Below, piece after piece: positions 7,421-16,043 of a DNA stretch of 18,810 nucleotides (positions within the stretch are counted from its first letter, which is position 1; the number at the start of each line of letters is the position of its first letter). Under the pieces are notes generated by a model, which searched no databases, was not told the DNA's origin, and saw only the letters and a list, made by a program, of their open reading frames with translations. This stretch comes from JBCBJX01 sp038522735 (GTDB lineage Bacteria > Pseudomonadota > Alphaproteobacteria > Caulobacterales > Parvularculaceae): NCBI GenBank assembly GCA_038522735.1, contig JBCBJX010000060.1:1-18810 (forward strand), written 5' to 3'. The translations under genes and the position numbers were made by a program.

Positions 7421-8254
7421 ATGCTCTGGCCGATTTTCGCTCTGATCATCGTCGCAACCCTGGCCGCCGTCGTTTACTTCGGCTTGCCGCCGCTTCTCCA
7501 AGCCATGGGCTTGCATCGGCATTACACTGTCCCGGACTTCGATCTTCGCGGGCGGCGCGTGCTGATCGTCTGCACGAGTCACGACAAGCTGAGCCCGACG
7601 AAAAGAGATACCGGCGCGTTCGGCTCCGAGTTCACGGTACCGTACTACGCCTTTATTGACGCCGGTATGGACGTCGACATGGCGTCCGTCAAAGGGGGAG
7701 AAATCCCGATCCAGCCCGGGTCGTGGTCATGGCCGCTCGCCTGCGCCGACGACAAGCGCTTCATGGCCGATGTGGACGCGATGGCGAAGCTGAAGTCTTC
7801 GAAAGCGATCGCCGATATCGATCCGGACAACTACGACGTCGTCTTCATGGCCGGGGGCTGGGGCGCCGCGTACGATCTCGCGCAGAGCGAGGTATTGGCC
7901 GACGTCGTCACGAAAGCGAACGCATCGGGCAAGATTCTCGGCTCGGTCTGTCACGGCGCGCTCGGGCTCGTCTCGGCGAAAGGGATCGACGGAGACCTCC
8001 TGGTGAACGGCCGCCGCGTCACCGGCGTCACGAACGACCAGATCAACACGTTCGGCATAGCGATAACGCCCAAGCACCCCGAGGAGGAACTTCGCAAAGC
8101 TGGCGCCATCTACGAATGTCAGCATGCGTGGCGCGATCCCTTCGCGACCCACACCACGATCGACAACAATCTGATCACGGGCCAGAACCAGAACAGCGGA
8201 TACGAGACCGCCCATCGCATCATGGAAAAACTGGCTACTCAGAGAAACGTGTAA
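7421..8254 (+). CDS. Membrane-anchored DJ-1/PfpI (Hsp31-like) family protein
   Basis: A 277-residue protein. The reading frame is open much further upstream (to 6938) but overlaps the membrane protein gene, and only the segment from ATG 7421 is protein-like. An N-terminal hydrophobic helix (about 3-25, MLWPIFALIIVATLAAVVYF) precedes a DJ-1/PfpI domain. The domain shows the acid of the triad at Glu70 (GAFGSEF), the nucleophile elbow GSVCHGALG (Cys177-His178) and the ITGQNQNSG segment near the C-terminus, as in Hsp31-type glyoxalase III/chaperone proteins. The domain would sit outside the cytoplasmic membrane or be tethered to it, which is less common in this family. The start has only a weak ribosome binding site (CGAGAA). 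Likely roles are methylglyoxal detoxification or protein quality control, by family only. Confidence 0.87.
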   Translation: MLWPIFALIIVATLAAVVYFGLPPLLQAMGLHRHYTVPDFDLRGRRVLIVCTSHDKLSPTKRDTGAFGSEFTVPYYAFIDAGMDVDMASVKGGEIPIQPGSWSWPLACADDKRFMADVDAMAKLKSSKAIADIDPDNYDVVFMAGGWGAAYDLAQSEVLADVVTKANASGKILGSVCHGALGLVSAKGIDGDLLVNGRRVTGVTNDQINTFGIAITPKHPEEELRKAGAIYECQHAWRDPFATHTTIDNNLITGQNQNSGYETAHRIMEKLATQRNV

Positions 8255-8290
8255 GGAGCGACGGCCAGTTACCTGACGGCCCATGACCTT

Positions 8291-8326
8291 CCGTGTCGAC
8301 GGAGCCGACTGCCGTCGGCGCCACGG
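8291..8326. terminator. Nested hairpin downstream of the DJ-1-like gene
   Basis: GCCGAC (8304-8309) pairs with GTCGGC (8314-8319) around a TGCC loop, and the outer arms CCGTG (8291-8295) and CACGG (8322-8326) also pair. The structure is strong but lacks a T-run, so it is either a factor-assisted terminator or an RNA-stabilising stem. Confidence 0.35.
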
Positions 8327-8431
8327 ATTTCAAGGGCTTGCGGTCAGGCGTTTGAGCGGTCGTCCGTCGAGATATGCAGGCGTAAAATGCGGTCGCGACA
8401 TGCGATCTTTCGGCGCGAAAGAGGGGGTTTG

Positions 8432-10831
8432 ATGTTCAAAGCAATGGTTGGAGCTACGATCGGACTCGCGGCAGCTGGCTGCACGACGAACATCTCTTCG
8501 CCGTTCGCGGACCGCACGTCGGCGGAAGATCGCGAGGGTCAAGCAGGGTCCCAAGGGGGCGCCGCGGACCCTCAGCCCGACGCGACGGATTTTCCCCGGA
8601 CGATAACGCTTGCGGCCGGCGCGTTGACGCTTCACGAGCCTCAGATTGAAGATCATGCTGGCTTCACGAAGGCGACGGCGAAAAGCGCGGCGGTATTCCT
8701 GCCAAAAAAAGGCGCGCCCGTATTCGGAACGATCCGATACCGCGCGAGCATGGTCGTCGACTCCGAACACCGACTTGTCACGATTTATGACCGCGAAATC
8801 CTAGAAGCGCAGTTTCCCGCCTTCGACGACGAAGAGAGAAAAACTTTTGAAGCTGATCTGCGCGCCCATGTCCGCGTCGAACCGGAATCGATGCCGCTCG
8901 ACGTCGTCCTGGGTTATGTCGTGGACGATGCGTCCAACTCCGTCTCGATCGACATCGCAAGGGATCCGCCCACGATATACTACGCCGACACGCCGACCAT
9001 GCTCGTCCTTATAGACGGCGAGCCGATCAAAGTCCCGTTGAAGGGCGCCGAAGATCTTTCGTTGGTGGTCAATACGAACTGGGATCTTTTTTACTCGGAT
9101 GAGGCGGCCGCGTATTCGCTCCTGCTTGGCGACACGTGGCTGAACGCTTCGTCATTGGACGGACCATGGAAAGTCGCAGCGGCGCCGAATGGCGTCGCCT
9201 CGTTGCCGGACGATGCGCGATGGAAACGGGCAAGAGACGCGATACCCGGCGGCGACCTTCCTGAAAGCGACGTCCCCAGCATAATTATCGCACAGGCGCC
9301 CGCCGAGTTAATCGTTACGGACGGTCCGCCGCGACTGGAAGCGATACCGGGCACGCAATTGGCGTTCGTCGCCAACACCTCGAGCGACATCGTCTTCAAT
9401 GGCGCGGACCAGCGGTTCTACCTACTGACCTCGGGTCGCTGGTTTCAAGCCGGTTCGCTCCACGGCGATTGGAGTTCCGTCGACGCCGCGCCCGAGAGCT
9501 TTCAGCGGTTTCCCGAGGATCACCCGCGCGCGGGCGTGCGGGCTTCGGTAGCCGGGACGCCCGAGGCGACGCTCGCGGTGGTCGAGGCGCAGGTGCCGAA
9601 GACGGCCGAAGTCTCGCGGGAAACCGCGGCCCCCGATGTTCGGTACGCCGGCGCCCCGAAATTCGAACGGATACCCGGTACGGACGTTCTGCGTGCTTCG
9701 AATACGACGTTCGACGTGTTCAAGGTCGGCGAGCGTTATTATCTCTGCCACGACGCCGTCTGGTTCGCTTCAGAGAGCCCGGACGGCCCATGGACCGTGA
9801 CCGACGAAATTCCCGTCGCGATCTACGACATCCCCTCTGACTCTCCCGCGCATCACGTCACGTACGTAAGGGTCTACGAGACGACGCCAGATACGGTCTA
9901 TGTCGGTTACACGCCAGGATACCGCTACAACTACGTAAGCGGCGGGGTCGTCGTTTACGGGTCCGGATATTACTGGGGCTCCTATTACAGCCCGTATTAT
10001 TACGCATATAATCCGTACTGGTATTACTATCCGTATCCGGCCACTTACGGGCAAGCAAGTGTTTATCAAACCACGACAGGCGCCTACGCTCACGGGCACT
10101 ATGCTTACGGCCCGTACGGCGGATACTGGGAAGGAGCCCGCTATAATCCGAACACCGGCCGCTATGGCGGCGGCGCCTACGCCTGGGACTACGACACGGG
10201 AGTTTACGAGGGCTGGTCCTATAATCCGCGCAACGACGTCAGCACACAAACACGCCAGGCCGTCGAATGGTCGGACGGCGACAGTTACGAGACCTGGGGA
10301 GAAACCGTTGTTCGGCGCGACCAGGACTGGGTTTACGCGGAGCGGTACGGGACGGAGGACGGCTTCCGCAGGGAAGTTCAGACGTCTCGCGGCGGACAGG
10401 CCGTACAGGCTGGTTCCTCCGACAATCGCGTGACCGCCGCCAAGACGGAAGACGGCGAGTTTTATGCGGGAGCAAACGGAAACGTCTATCGCCGGAACGA
10501 AAACGGCGATTGGGAGTACCGCAGCGACGGCGAGTGGAGCAGCGTCGATACGCAGGCTGCTCGCGATCAAGCCTCATCCAAAGCGGTCGAGGCAGGGCTT
10601 GATCCAGCCAGTTCGGACAAACTCGAGACTATCGAAGGTGATGGGGGACTGCAGGATTTAGGCGTCCGAAACAGCGGGACCTTTCAACTCGACCAGGTTC
10701 AACTGGAACGCGATTGGGCGGCGCGAACGGACGGCCGGGCGCGGTACGAATCGTTCAAAGCCGGAGGCGCGGGCGGCGGTGGGCGAGGCGGCGAACGTAC
10801 TCGTCTGCGTGGGCGGCGGGGCGGTCGCTAG
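8432..10831 (+). CDS. Large Tyr/Gly-rich lipoprotein with three internal repeats
   Basis: The start is placed at ATG 8432, preceded by GAGGGGG; a longer form from 8387 would hide the signal. The 799-residue product has a lipoprotein signal, MFKAMVGATIGLAAAGC, with Cys17 acylated. Three related units of about 70 residues start near 203, 303 and 412. Each has an NT-x-x-D core, a YY-type strand and an S-x-x-G-(P/D)-W end (SLDGPW, SLHGDW, SPDGPW). They are followed by a striking Tyr/Gly/Pro-rich tract (about 495-610, YYWGSYYSPYYYAYNPYWYY), a WEYRSDGEWSS segment and a Gly/Arg-rich tail. The architecture matches large proteins often annotated 'carbohydrate-binding family V/XII', whose function is not established. 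It is probably attached to the outer membrane, and the Tyr-rich part may mediate adhesion or matrix interaction (inference). Confidence 0.85.
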   Translation: MFKAMVGATIGLAAAGCTTNISSPFADRTSAEDREGQAGSQGGAADPQPDATDFPRTITLAAGALTLHEPQIEDHAGFTKATAKSAAVFLPKKGAPVFGTIRYRASMVVDSEHRLVTIYDREILEAQFPAFDDEERKTFEADLRAHVRVEPESMPLDVVLGYVVDDASNSVSIDIARDPPTIYYADTPTMLVLIDGEPIKVPLKGAEDLSLVVNTNWDLFYSDEAAAYSLLLGDTWLNASSLDGPWKVAAAPNGVASLPDDARWKRARDAIPGGDLPESDVPSIIIAQAPAELIVTDGPPRLEAIPGTQLAFVANTSSDIVFNGADQRFYLLTSGRWFQAGSLHGDWSSVDAAPESFQRFPEDHPRAGVRASVAGTPEATLAVVEAQVPKTAEVSRETAAPDVRYAGAPKFERIPGTDVLRASNTTFDVFKVGERYYLCHDAVWFASESPDGPWTVTDEIPVAIYDIPSDSPAHHVTYVRVYETTPDTVYVGYTPGYRYNYVSGGVVVYGSGYYWGSYYSPYYYAYNPYWYYYPYPATYGQASVYQTTTGAYAHGHYAYGPYGGYWEGARYNPNTGRYGGGAYAWDYDTGVYEGWSYNPRNDVSTQTRQAVEWSDGDSYETWGETVVRRDQDWVYAERYGTEDGFRREVQTSRGGQAVQAGSSDNRVTAAKTEDGEFYAGANGNVYRRNENGDWEYRSDGEWSSVDTQAARDQASSKAVEAGLDPASSDKLETIEGDGGLQDLGVRNSGTFQLDQVQLERDWAARTDGRARYESFKAGGAGGGGRGGERTRLRGRRGGR

Positions 10832-10849
10832 TCAGTACGCAGTTTTTTG

Positions 10850-10885
10850 GAGCGGTTCCCCTGGCCTAGAGCGCCGCTCGGTTTT
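10850..10885 (+). terminator. Possible terminator after the Tyr-rich lipoprotein gene
   Basis: GAGCGG (10850-10855) pairs with CCGCTC (10874-10879) around an 18-base loop, followed by GGTTTTAAAT. It is a weak candidate because of the long loop and short T-run. The segment CCTAGAGCGC inside it recurs near 16742. Confidence 0.3.
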
Positions 10886-10977
10886 AAATCACCCCCTGGG
10901 CACGGCGATCAACCAACGAGGCGAGACGACGCGGCTCCCACCAAGCTGGCCGAAATTGCATAGGAATAAGAGACCCG

Positions 10978-12060
10978 ATGCGGAAGCCATCGATCAAGAC
11001 CAGGGTTTTCACGACCACGACGCCCGCCTTGCCGATGAATTATCCGGGCTTCGTCTTTCGAACGCTTCAAGCAGACGGCTACGCAGCGGTCCGCTTATTC
11101 GCCAACACGGATCTTTCCACTGAACGCATCGCCGATCCTTACTTCAGGACGGAGTACGCGACGCTTCAGCGCTTCTATCTGAACGCGATCGAACTCACCG
11201 GCGATCCACATCTCGGGCCGCGCCTCGCGCGCCGCTTCCAACCAAACTACGTAGGACTCCCGGCATACGCCGCGATGAACGCCGAGCGATTCGAGGACGC
11301 TTTGGCGACGCTCGGCCGATTCTTCTCTTTGACCTTTCCAGCCATCGAATTCACCTACGCTAAGGGCGACGGGGAAGCTGCTGAACACGAAGCATCTATC
11401 CGCCTACGCGCTAAACTGCCCATCGAGCGCATCGCGTATTTCGCTTGGGGCAGCGCGCTGGTCTCCTGCGACGAGATTTTAAGAGCAGTGCTGCAACGCT
11501 CGTCAGTCGCCACGCGGGCTGAGACCACCATTGAGGAGCCCGAAGGCTGGTCGCGGGTGGCGCCCGAAATCACCCGCGTTCCCGTCCGGTTCGACGCTGC
11601 GGACAACAGGATTTTTTTCCCCGCCAAGTTGTTGCGCGAGCGATTGCCCGGCGCCGATCCCATCAATCACAAGCGGTTCGTGGCGCTCTGCGAAAAGTTC
11701 GCAGTCGACGTCGGATATGAAACCACGCCCCTGAACCAAGTGCTTTCTTTTATCGAGGCGGACGGCAATATTGGTGCTCCGTTCGCGAAGGCGGCGGCGG
11801 CGCTCGGCTACTCCGAACGGGGCCTTCGCCGTAGTTTGGAGAGCGCTGGGACGTCTTATCGGTTGTTGACCGACCAGGTGCGTGAGAACCGGGCCCGCAC
11901 GATGCTCGCCAACACCAGCCGTCCGATCAACGAAATCGCCCATGCGCTCGGATTTGAGACGCCTTCGAACTTCTCCCGTAGCTTTAAAAGGTGGACAGGC
12001 GTTACGCCCGGCGCGTTTCGCGAGGCGCGCAAAGCGCCTGACAAAGGTGGCCGGAACTGA
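10978..12060 (+). CDS. AraC-family transcriptional regulator with N-terminal Arabinose_bd-type domain
   Basis: A 360-residue protein of the OruR/GliR-like subgroup of AraC regulators. The N-terminal ligand-sensing region spans about 25-240, including RRFQPNYVGLPAYAAMNAER and LGRFFSLTFPAIEFTY, typical of this domain. The C-terminal double helix-turn-helix spans about 255-350, with AKAAAALGYSERGLRRSL and then INEIAHALGFETPSNFSRSF, followed by the family signature FKRWTGVTPGAFR. The start at 10978 has AGGA about 12 bases upstream; an alternative ATG at 11035 has no binding site. It sits between the Tyr-rich lipoprotein gene and the sulfatase gene, all in the same direction, and is the obvious candidate regulator of the sulfatase module. 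The inducer is unknown. Confidence 0.92.
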   Translation: MRKPSIKTRVFTTTTPALPMNYPGFVFRTLQADGYAAVRLFANTDLSTERIADPYFRTEYATLQRFYLNAIELTGDPHLGPRLARRFQPNYVGLPAYAAMNAERFEDALATLGRFFSLTFPAIEFTYAKGDGEAAEHEASIRLRAKLPIERIAYFAWGSALVSCDEILRAVLQRSSVATRAETTIEEPEGWSRVAPEITRVPVRFDAADNRIFFPAKLLRERLPGADPINHKRFVALCEKFAVDVGYETTPLNQVLSFIEADGNIGAPFAKAAAALGYSERGLRRSLESAGTSYRLLTDQVRENRARTMLANTSRPINEIAHALGFETPSNFSRSFKRWTGVTPGAFREARKAPDKGGRN

Positions 12061-12205
12061 ATGCCGTTTGGCCTAGGCTGCTCTTTTGCAGGCGGTCTCT
12101 GCGGTCGTATTCGGGTGTCGCAGGCATTTCAAAATGTCAGGTTCGAAGAAACTGCCGCGCCCATAGCGTAATATCATCGGGCGCGTTTGGGGTGAGGCGG
12201 GAGCA

Positions 12206-14074
12206 ATGATCGGCATCAGAACGAAAGCGGGCGCCCGCGCGCTCGGTCGCGCAACGGCTTCAGCGTTGGTTGCGCTCGCGGCGTCGATTTCAACTGTGCT
12301 TGCGGCGGTCGCTCAAGACGCGCAGAGCGACGCCGCACAAGAGACGACCGCTCCGGTCGCCGATGAAAAGCGCCCCAATATTCTCGTCGTTTTATTCGAC
12401 GACGTCGGCTTCATGGGCTTCGGCGCCTACGGCGCGGACGCGCGCACGCCGACTATCGACAAGATCGCCGGGAAGGGCGCAATGCTGTCGCGCTACTACT
12501 CCTCCCCTTTCTGCGGGCCGAGCCGCGCCATGCTGATGACCGGCATGGACAATCATCAGGTCGGAATGGGCACCCTCGTCGAGACGGCGACGGATGAAAT
12601 GCGCGCGTTTCCCGGCTATTCAATGAGGTGGAGAGCCTCTCAAGAGACGATCGGCACGCTGCTGTCCGGCGCAGGATATCGAACGTACGTTACCGGAAAA
12701 TGGGGAATCGGGGAGACGGGCGCGAACCTGCCCGACAAGTTCGGTTTCGACCGATCTTACGTGATGGACGCCACCGGCGGCAGCAACTACGACGCCAAGC
12801 CTTATCTACCCGGATACGACAAAGTGGATTGGTTCGAAGACGGAGATCCGATCGAGCTTCCGGATGACTTTTATTCCTCGCGATCCCTCGTCGACAAAAT
12901 GATCGACTACGTCGACAGCGGAGATCCGGACCAGCCGTTTTTCGGTTTCCTGTCGCTTCAGGCCGTGCACATCCCGCTTCAGGCCCCGGTGTCGTTCATC
13001 GATCGCTACGACGGCGTGTTCGATGATGGCTGGGACGTGATGCGTAAAGAGCGACTCCGGCGCGCGATCGATCTTGGTCTCGTCCCGCCGACGACGAAGC
13101 TGGCGCCGGCGCCCGAGACGCACCGCGCCTGGAACGATCTCACCACTGACGAGAAGGCGATCTCGACGCGTGAAATGCAGGTAAACGCAGGGATGATGGA
13201 GGCCGCTGATTATCATATCGGACGGCTTCTCGACCATCTCGAAGCGACCGGACAGCTTGAGAACACCATTGTCATCATCACCTCGGACAACGGCGCGGAA
13301 TCCGCGATGACCGAATTTGAGGGCGTCGCGAACGTCGCGCTAGACGCCGTCAAATGGCTCGAAGGCTTCGATACCTCGCCTGAAAACTTCGGGCAGCCGA
13401 GAAGTCTTACGGCCATGGGTCCGGAATGGGCGTCCGTGACCGCGGCGCCATTTGATCTCTATAAGTTTTACGGCAGCGAAGGCGGCCTGCGGGTGCCGCT
13501 TGTGGTTGCAGGACCCGGCGTGGCGGCGTCCGGGATCGTAGACGCTCCGGTTCACGTGGCCGACCTCGTTCCGACGCTGCTCGACGCGGCCGGCGTACCC
13601 TACGACCCCGAGATGTTTTTCGGACGAAGCGCGATGCCGCTTTTGGCGGGCGCTTCCGAAACAACGTACGGGGACAACGATAGTTTCGGCTTAGAGGTAA
13701 GCGGCAATGCGGCGCTCTATCGCGGGACGTGGAAGATCACGCGCCTCGCTCCGCCCCTCGGCGATAGCATATGGCGGCTCTACGACCTCTCTATCGACCC
13801 GGGCGAGACCACTGACCTCTCTGCCGAGTATCCGGAAGTCTTTTCAAGCATGTTGGCTGAGTACGGCATTTATTCTGAAACAGTCGGCGTATTCGAGCTG
13901 GGCCCTGACGACTCCGCTTTCAAGGTTCTCGAAAACAAGCTGATAACGAAAGCGCTGCATAAATACTGGCCGCACATCGCCGCCTTGGTTCTGGTCGTCA
14001 TGCTGGTCCTCGTCGGTAGCGCCTTTGTGGGCGGCCAGGTGATCCGGTCGGTCTCCGGACGCCAGCATCGCTGA
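12206..14074 (+). CDS. Exported Cys-type sulfatase (arylsulfatase family) with C-terminal membrane helix
   Basis: A 622-residue type I sulfatase that hydrolyses sulfate esters. An N-terminal signal peptide (hydrophobic about 18-36, ending AVAQDA) precedes the metal-binding LFDDVG (Asp65-Asp66) and the signature C-G-P-S-R at 103-107, where Cys103 is the formylglycine precursor. Other active-site elements are VHIP (His255), TSDNG (Asp361-Asn362) and Lys420 five residues before EGG. The second signature reads GKWGIG (165-170), where most sulfatases have GKWHLG, so the usual active-site His is a Gly here. A C-terminal hydrophobic helix (about 591-613), followed by a basic tail, would anchor the protein with the catalytic domain in the periplasm. 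GAGGCGGGAG supports the start. The formylglycine-generating enzyme gene follows 17 bases later. The substrate is unknown. Confidence 0.94.
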   Translation: MIGIRTKAGARALGRATASALVALAASISTVLAAVAQDAQSDAAQETTAPVADEKRPNILVVLFDDVGFMGFGAYGADARTPTIDKIAGKGAMLSRYYSSPFCGPSRAMLMTGMDNHQVGMGTLVETATDEMRAFPGYSMRWRASQETIGTLLSGAGYRTYVTGKWGIGETGANLPDKFGFDRSYVMDATGGSNYDAKPYLPGYDKVDWFEDGDPIELPDDFYSSRSLVDKMIDYVDSGDPDQPFFGFLSLQAVHIPLQAPVSFIDRYDGVFDDGWDVMRKERLRRAIDLGLVPPTTKLAPAPETHRAWNDLTTDEKAISTREMQVNAGMMEAADYHIGRLLDHLEATGQLENTIVIITSDNGAESAMTEFEGVANVALDAVKWLEGFDTSPENFGQPRSLTAMGPEWASVTAAPFDLYKFYGSEGGLRVPLVVAGPGVAASGIVDAPVHVADLVPTLLDAAGVPYDPEMFFGRSAMPLLAGASETTYGDNDSFGLEVSGNAALYRGTWKITRLAPPLGDSIWRLYDLSIDPGETTDLSAEYPEVFSSMLAEYGIYSETVGVFELGPDDSAFKVLENKLITKALHKYWPHIAALVLVVMLVLVGSAFVGGQVIRSVSGRQHR

Positions 14075-14091
14075 AACCTGAAATCGCGGCG

Positions 14092-15018
14092 ATGACCGGG
14101 CGTCGAATAATCGGCGTCGCGAGCGTCGCGCTCCTGTCCGCGGTGGGGGCGCTCGGCGCTTTCCTGGCCATCAACCGCGGAGCCGACGACATGCGAACCA
14201 GCGCCGGCCGCTGCCTCGGCGACGACGGAGCCGGAGCCGGAGCATTCGTAAAGATTCCTGGCGGCGGCTTCATCGCGGGCGCCGGCGGACTTTATCCCGA
14301 AGAAGGCCCGCCCCGCAGGGTGTTCGTCTCCCCGTTCCGCCTCCAGGCGCATGAGGTCACCAACGAACAATTCGCCCGCTTCGTAGACGCGACCGGTTAC
14401 GTCACGGACGCGGAACGAAATGGAGGATCGGCCCTTTTCAGGGAGAGCGAGACGCCTCGATCCCTTCTCTCGTGGTGGTCGGTCGACCCGGAAACCACAT
14501 GGCGCGCGCCGGCCGGCGCCGGTTCCGATTTCGAGGACCTTCGTCATCACCCGGTGGTTCATGTCTCATTGAACGATGCGCGCGCATACGCCATCTGGGC
14601 CGGCGGCCGGATCCCGACGGAAATCGAATGGGAGTACGCCGCGAGCCTCGGACTTTTCGATCCCGACGACCCGGATTCGGGAGTTACGGCCCCTAACGGA
14701 GAGCTGCGCGCGAATATTTGGTCGGGGCTTTTTCCGGTCTTCGATTCCGCCAAGGACGGTTTCTCCGGAACCGCCCCGGTCGGCTGTTTCGAGCCCGGCA
14801 GGACCGGCGCTTACGACATGATCGGCAACGTCTGGGAGTGGACGGATAGTCTGTTCGCGCTGAACTCGCCTCGCTTTACGATCAAAGGCGGCTCTTACCT
14901 CTGTAGCGAGAATTATTGCCGACGGTATCGCGTCGCCGCGAGGCAGAGCATCGAATCCGACTTCAGTTCGGCGCATGTAGGCTTTCGCATTGTAAAGAAC
15001 GGCGCGGCTAGCGAGTAG
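14092..15018 (+). CDS. Formylglycine-generating enzyme (SUMF1/FGE type), exported
   Basis: A 308-residue FGE-sulfatase domain protein that converts the sulfatase active-site Cys to formylglycine with O2 and copper. The N-terminus has a signal peptide or anchor (about 5-28, RRIIGVASVALLSAVGALGA), so the domain should act outside the cytoplasm. Family motifs in order are IPGGGFIAG, LQAHEVTNEQFARFV, HHPVVHVSLNDARAYAIWAG, RIPTEIEWEYAA, MIGNVWEWT and GGSYLCSENYCRRYRVAARQ. The last holds Cys271 and Cys276, matching the catalytic pair five residues apart in characterised FGEs. Many SUMF1-domain proteins lack this pair, so this one is likely a genuine maturase. The start lacks a clear ribosome binding site, which suggests coupling to the sulfatase gene 17 bases upstream. 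Confidence 0.92.
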   Translation: MTGRRIIGVASVALLSAVGALGAFLAINRGADDMRTSAGRCLGDDGAGAGAFVKIPGGGFIAGAGGLYPEEGPPRRVFVSPFRLQAHEVTNEQFARFVDATGYVTDAERNGGSALFRESETPRSLLSWWSVDPETTWRAPAGAGSDFEDLRHHPVVHVSLNDARAYAIWAGGRIPTEIEWEYAASLGLFDPDDPDSGVTAPNGELRANIWSGLFPVFDSAKDGFSGTAPVGCFEPGRTGAYDMIGNVWEWTDSLFALNSPRFTIKGGSYLCSENYCRRYRVAARQSIESDFSSAHVGFRIVKNGAASE

Positions 15019-15187
15019 GGGCGGCGCCGCCTGATCGTTTCTGACGACGCGTCTCTTCGAACGTGCGCCAAGATCGGAGTTCCGCGACGCCATGGCCGGA
15101 ACGGAATGCACTTTGGCCCTGACGGAGCTTTCTCCACAGGTCGAGGCCGCTAGATGCATCCTCGTGAACGAAGGGGGAGCTGAAACC

Positions 15188-15937
15188 GTGTTGAAACAGA
15201 TCGTTATCGCCGCCGCGTTCCTGTCGTCCACGTCAGCGACGGCGCAGGACGGGTGGACCTATCGAACAACATTGTACGGCTGGTTAGCCGGGCTTTCGAG
15301 CACCGTGGAGACGCCCCAAGGCGATCTTGAAACGGACATCGACTTCGACGAGGTGCTCGAGGACCTCAATCTCGGCGTGTTCGGTGCGTTCGACGCCCGC
15401 AACGGCCGTTTCTCCCTCCTTGCCGACGCCATGTTTCTAGACCTGACGTCGGAACTTGCGGGGCCCTTCGGGGGCGCAGTCTATAGCCGCGGCGAAGTCG
15501 ACACCAAGATGGTGCTCGTCAATGCTCTCGCGATGTACGCGCTGGTCGATGACGCGAGCGTGCGGTTCGAAGTCGGCGGCGGGCTTCGCTACAGCGACAT
15601 GGATATCGACACGCGGCTTACGGGGCAGGACGCCGTGCCGGACGTCGCGATCGACTCCGACGCCGACTGGGCGGATCTTCTCATCTCGACGCGCATATCA
15701 GGTCAGTTTACGGATAAGTGGTTTGGCGTCGCCTACGCCGATGTCGGCGGGTTCGCCATCGACGACGCTTCGTCCGACTTGACGTGGCAGACGCTCGCCG
15801 GCGTCGGGTATCAGTTCACGAAAGGTTGGTCGGCCGTCGGCGGTTATCGTTATCTATCGATCGAGCGGGAGTTCCTCAACGTCGACACGACAACAGAGGT
15901 GTACGGTCCGTTTCTCGGAGCCCAGTTCTCATTCTGA
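15188..15937 (+). CDS. Outer-membrane beta-barrel protein
   Basis: The start is placed at GTG 15188, preceded by AGGGGGAG at about 9 bases. The frame is open to an ATG at 15092, but only the shorter form begins with a signal peptide (KQIVIAAAFLSSTSATAQ, cleavage before QDG). The 249-residue product has alternating amphipathic strands with aromatic girdles (WTYRTTLYGWLAGLSS, then GRFSLLADAMFLDL and later WSAVGGYRYLSIEREF). It ends in Phe (GPFLGAQFSF), the typical C-terminal signal for BAM-dependent insertion. Size and strand number suggest a barrel of 8-12 strands. The TLYGWLAGL start is seen in outer-membrane proteins of unknown function in many proteobacteria. It follows the formylglycine-generating enzyme by 169 bases in the same direction, perhaps as an exit or entry pore of the sulfatase module. 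Confidence 0.85.
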   Translation: MLKQIVIAAAFLSSTSATAQDGWTYRTTLYGWLAGLSSTVETPQGDLETDIDFDEVLEDLNLGVFGAFDARNGRFSLLADAMFLDLTSELAGPFGGAVYSRGEVDTKMVLVNALAMYALVDDASVRFEVGGGLRYSDMDIDTRLTGQDAVPDVAIDSDADWADLLISTRISGQFTDKWFGVAYADVGGFAIDDASSDLTWQTLAGVGYQFTKGWSAVGGYRYLSIEREFLNVDTTTEVYGPFLGAQFSF

Positions 15938-16043
15938 CGATGCGTTCGGCAGCCTGTCAGCGTGAATATCGAAGAACGTAACCAAGCGTATACGGAGCAG
16001 GCCGCTGCGGCTACGAGAGATCGAAATTTAGGGGAGTCCTGTC

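Noticed and set aside
9770..10570. 266-codon minus-strand frame rich in Val and Ile
   Set aside because: It is antisense to the Tyr-rich tract; TAT/TAC codons read backwards give Ile/Val, so the composition is an artefact.
13870..14562. 230-codon minus-strand frame
   Set aside because: It spans the sulfatase/maturase junction antisense to both and has no recognisable motif.
15019..15032. GGCGGCGCCGCC palindrome after the maturase stop
   Set aside because: It has no loop and no T-run; a chance self-complementary GC run is likely.
15092..15187. Longer N-terminus of the outer-membrane barrel protein from ATG 15092
   Set aside because: It would bury the signal peptide 32 residues inside; GTG 15188 has a ribosome binding site and exposes the signal.
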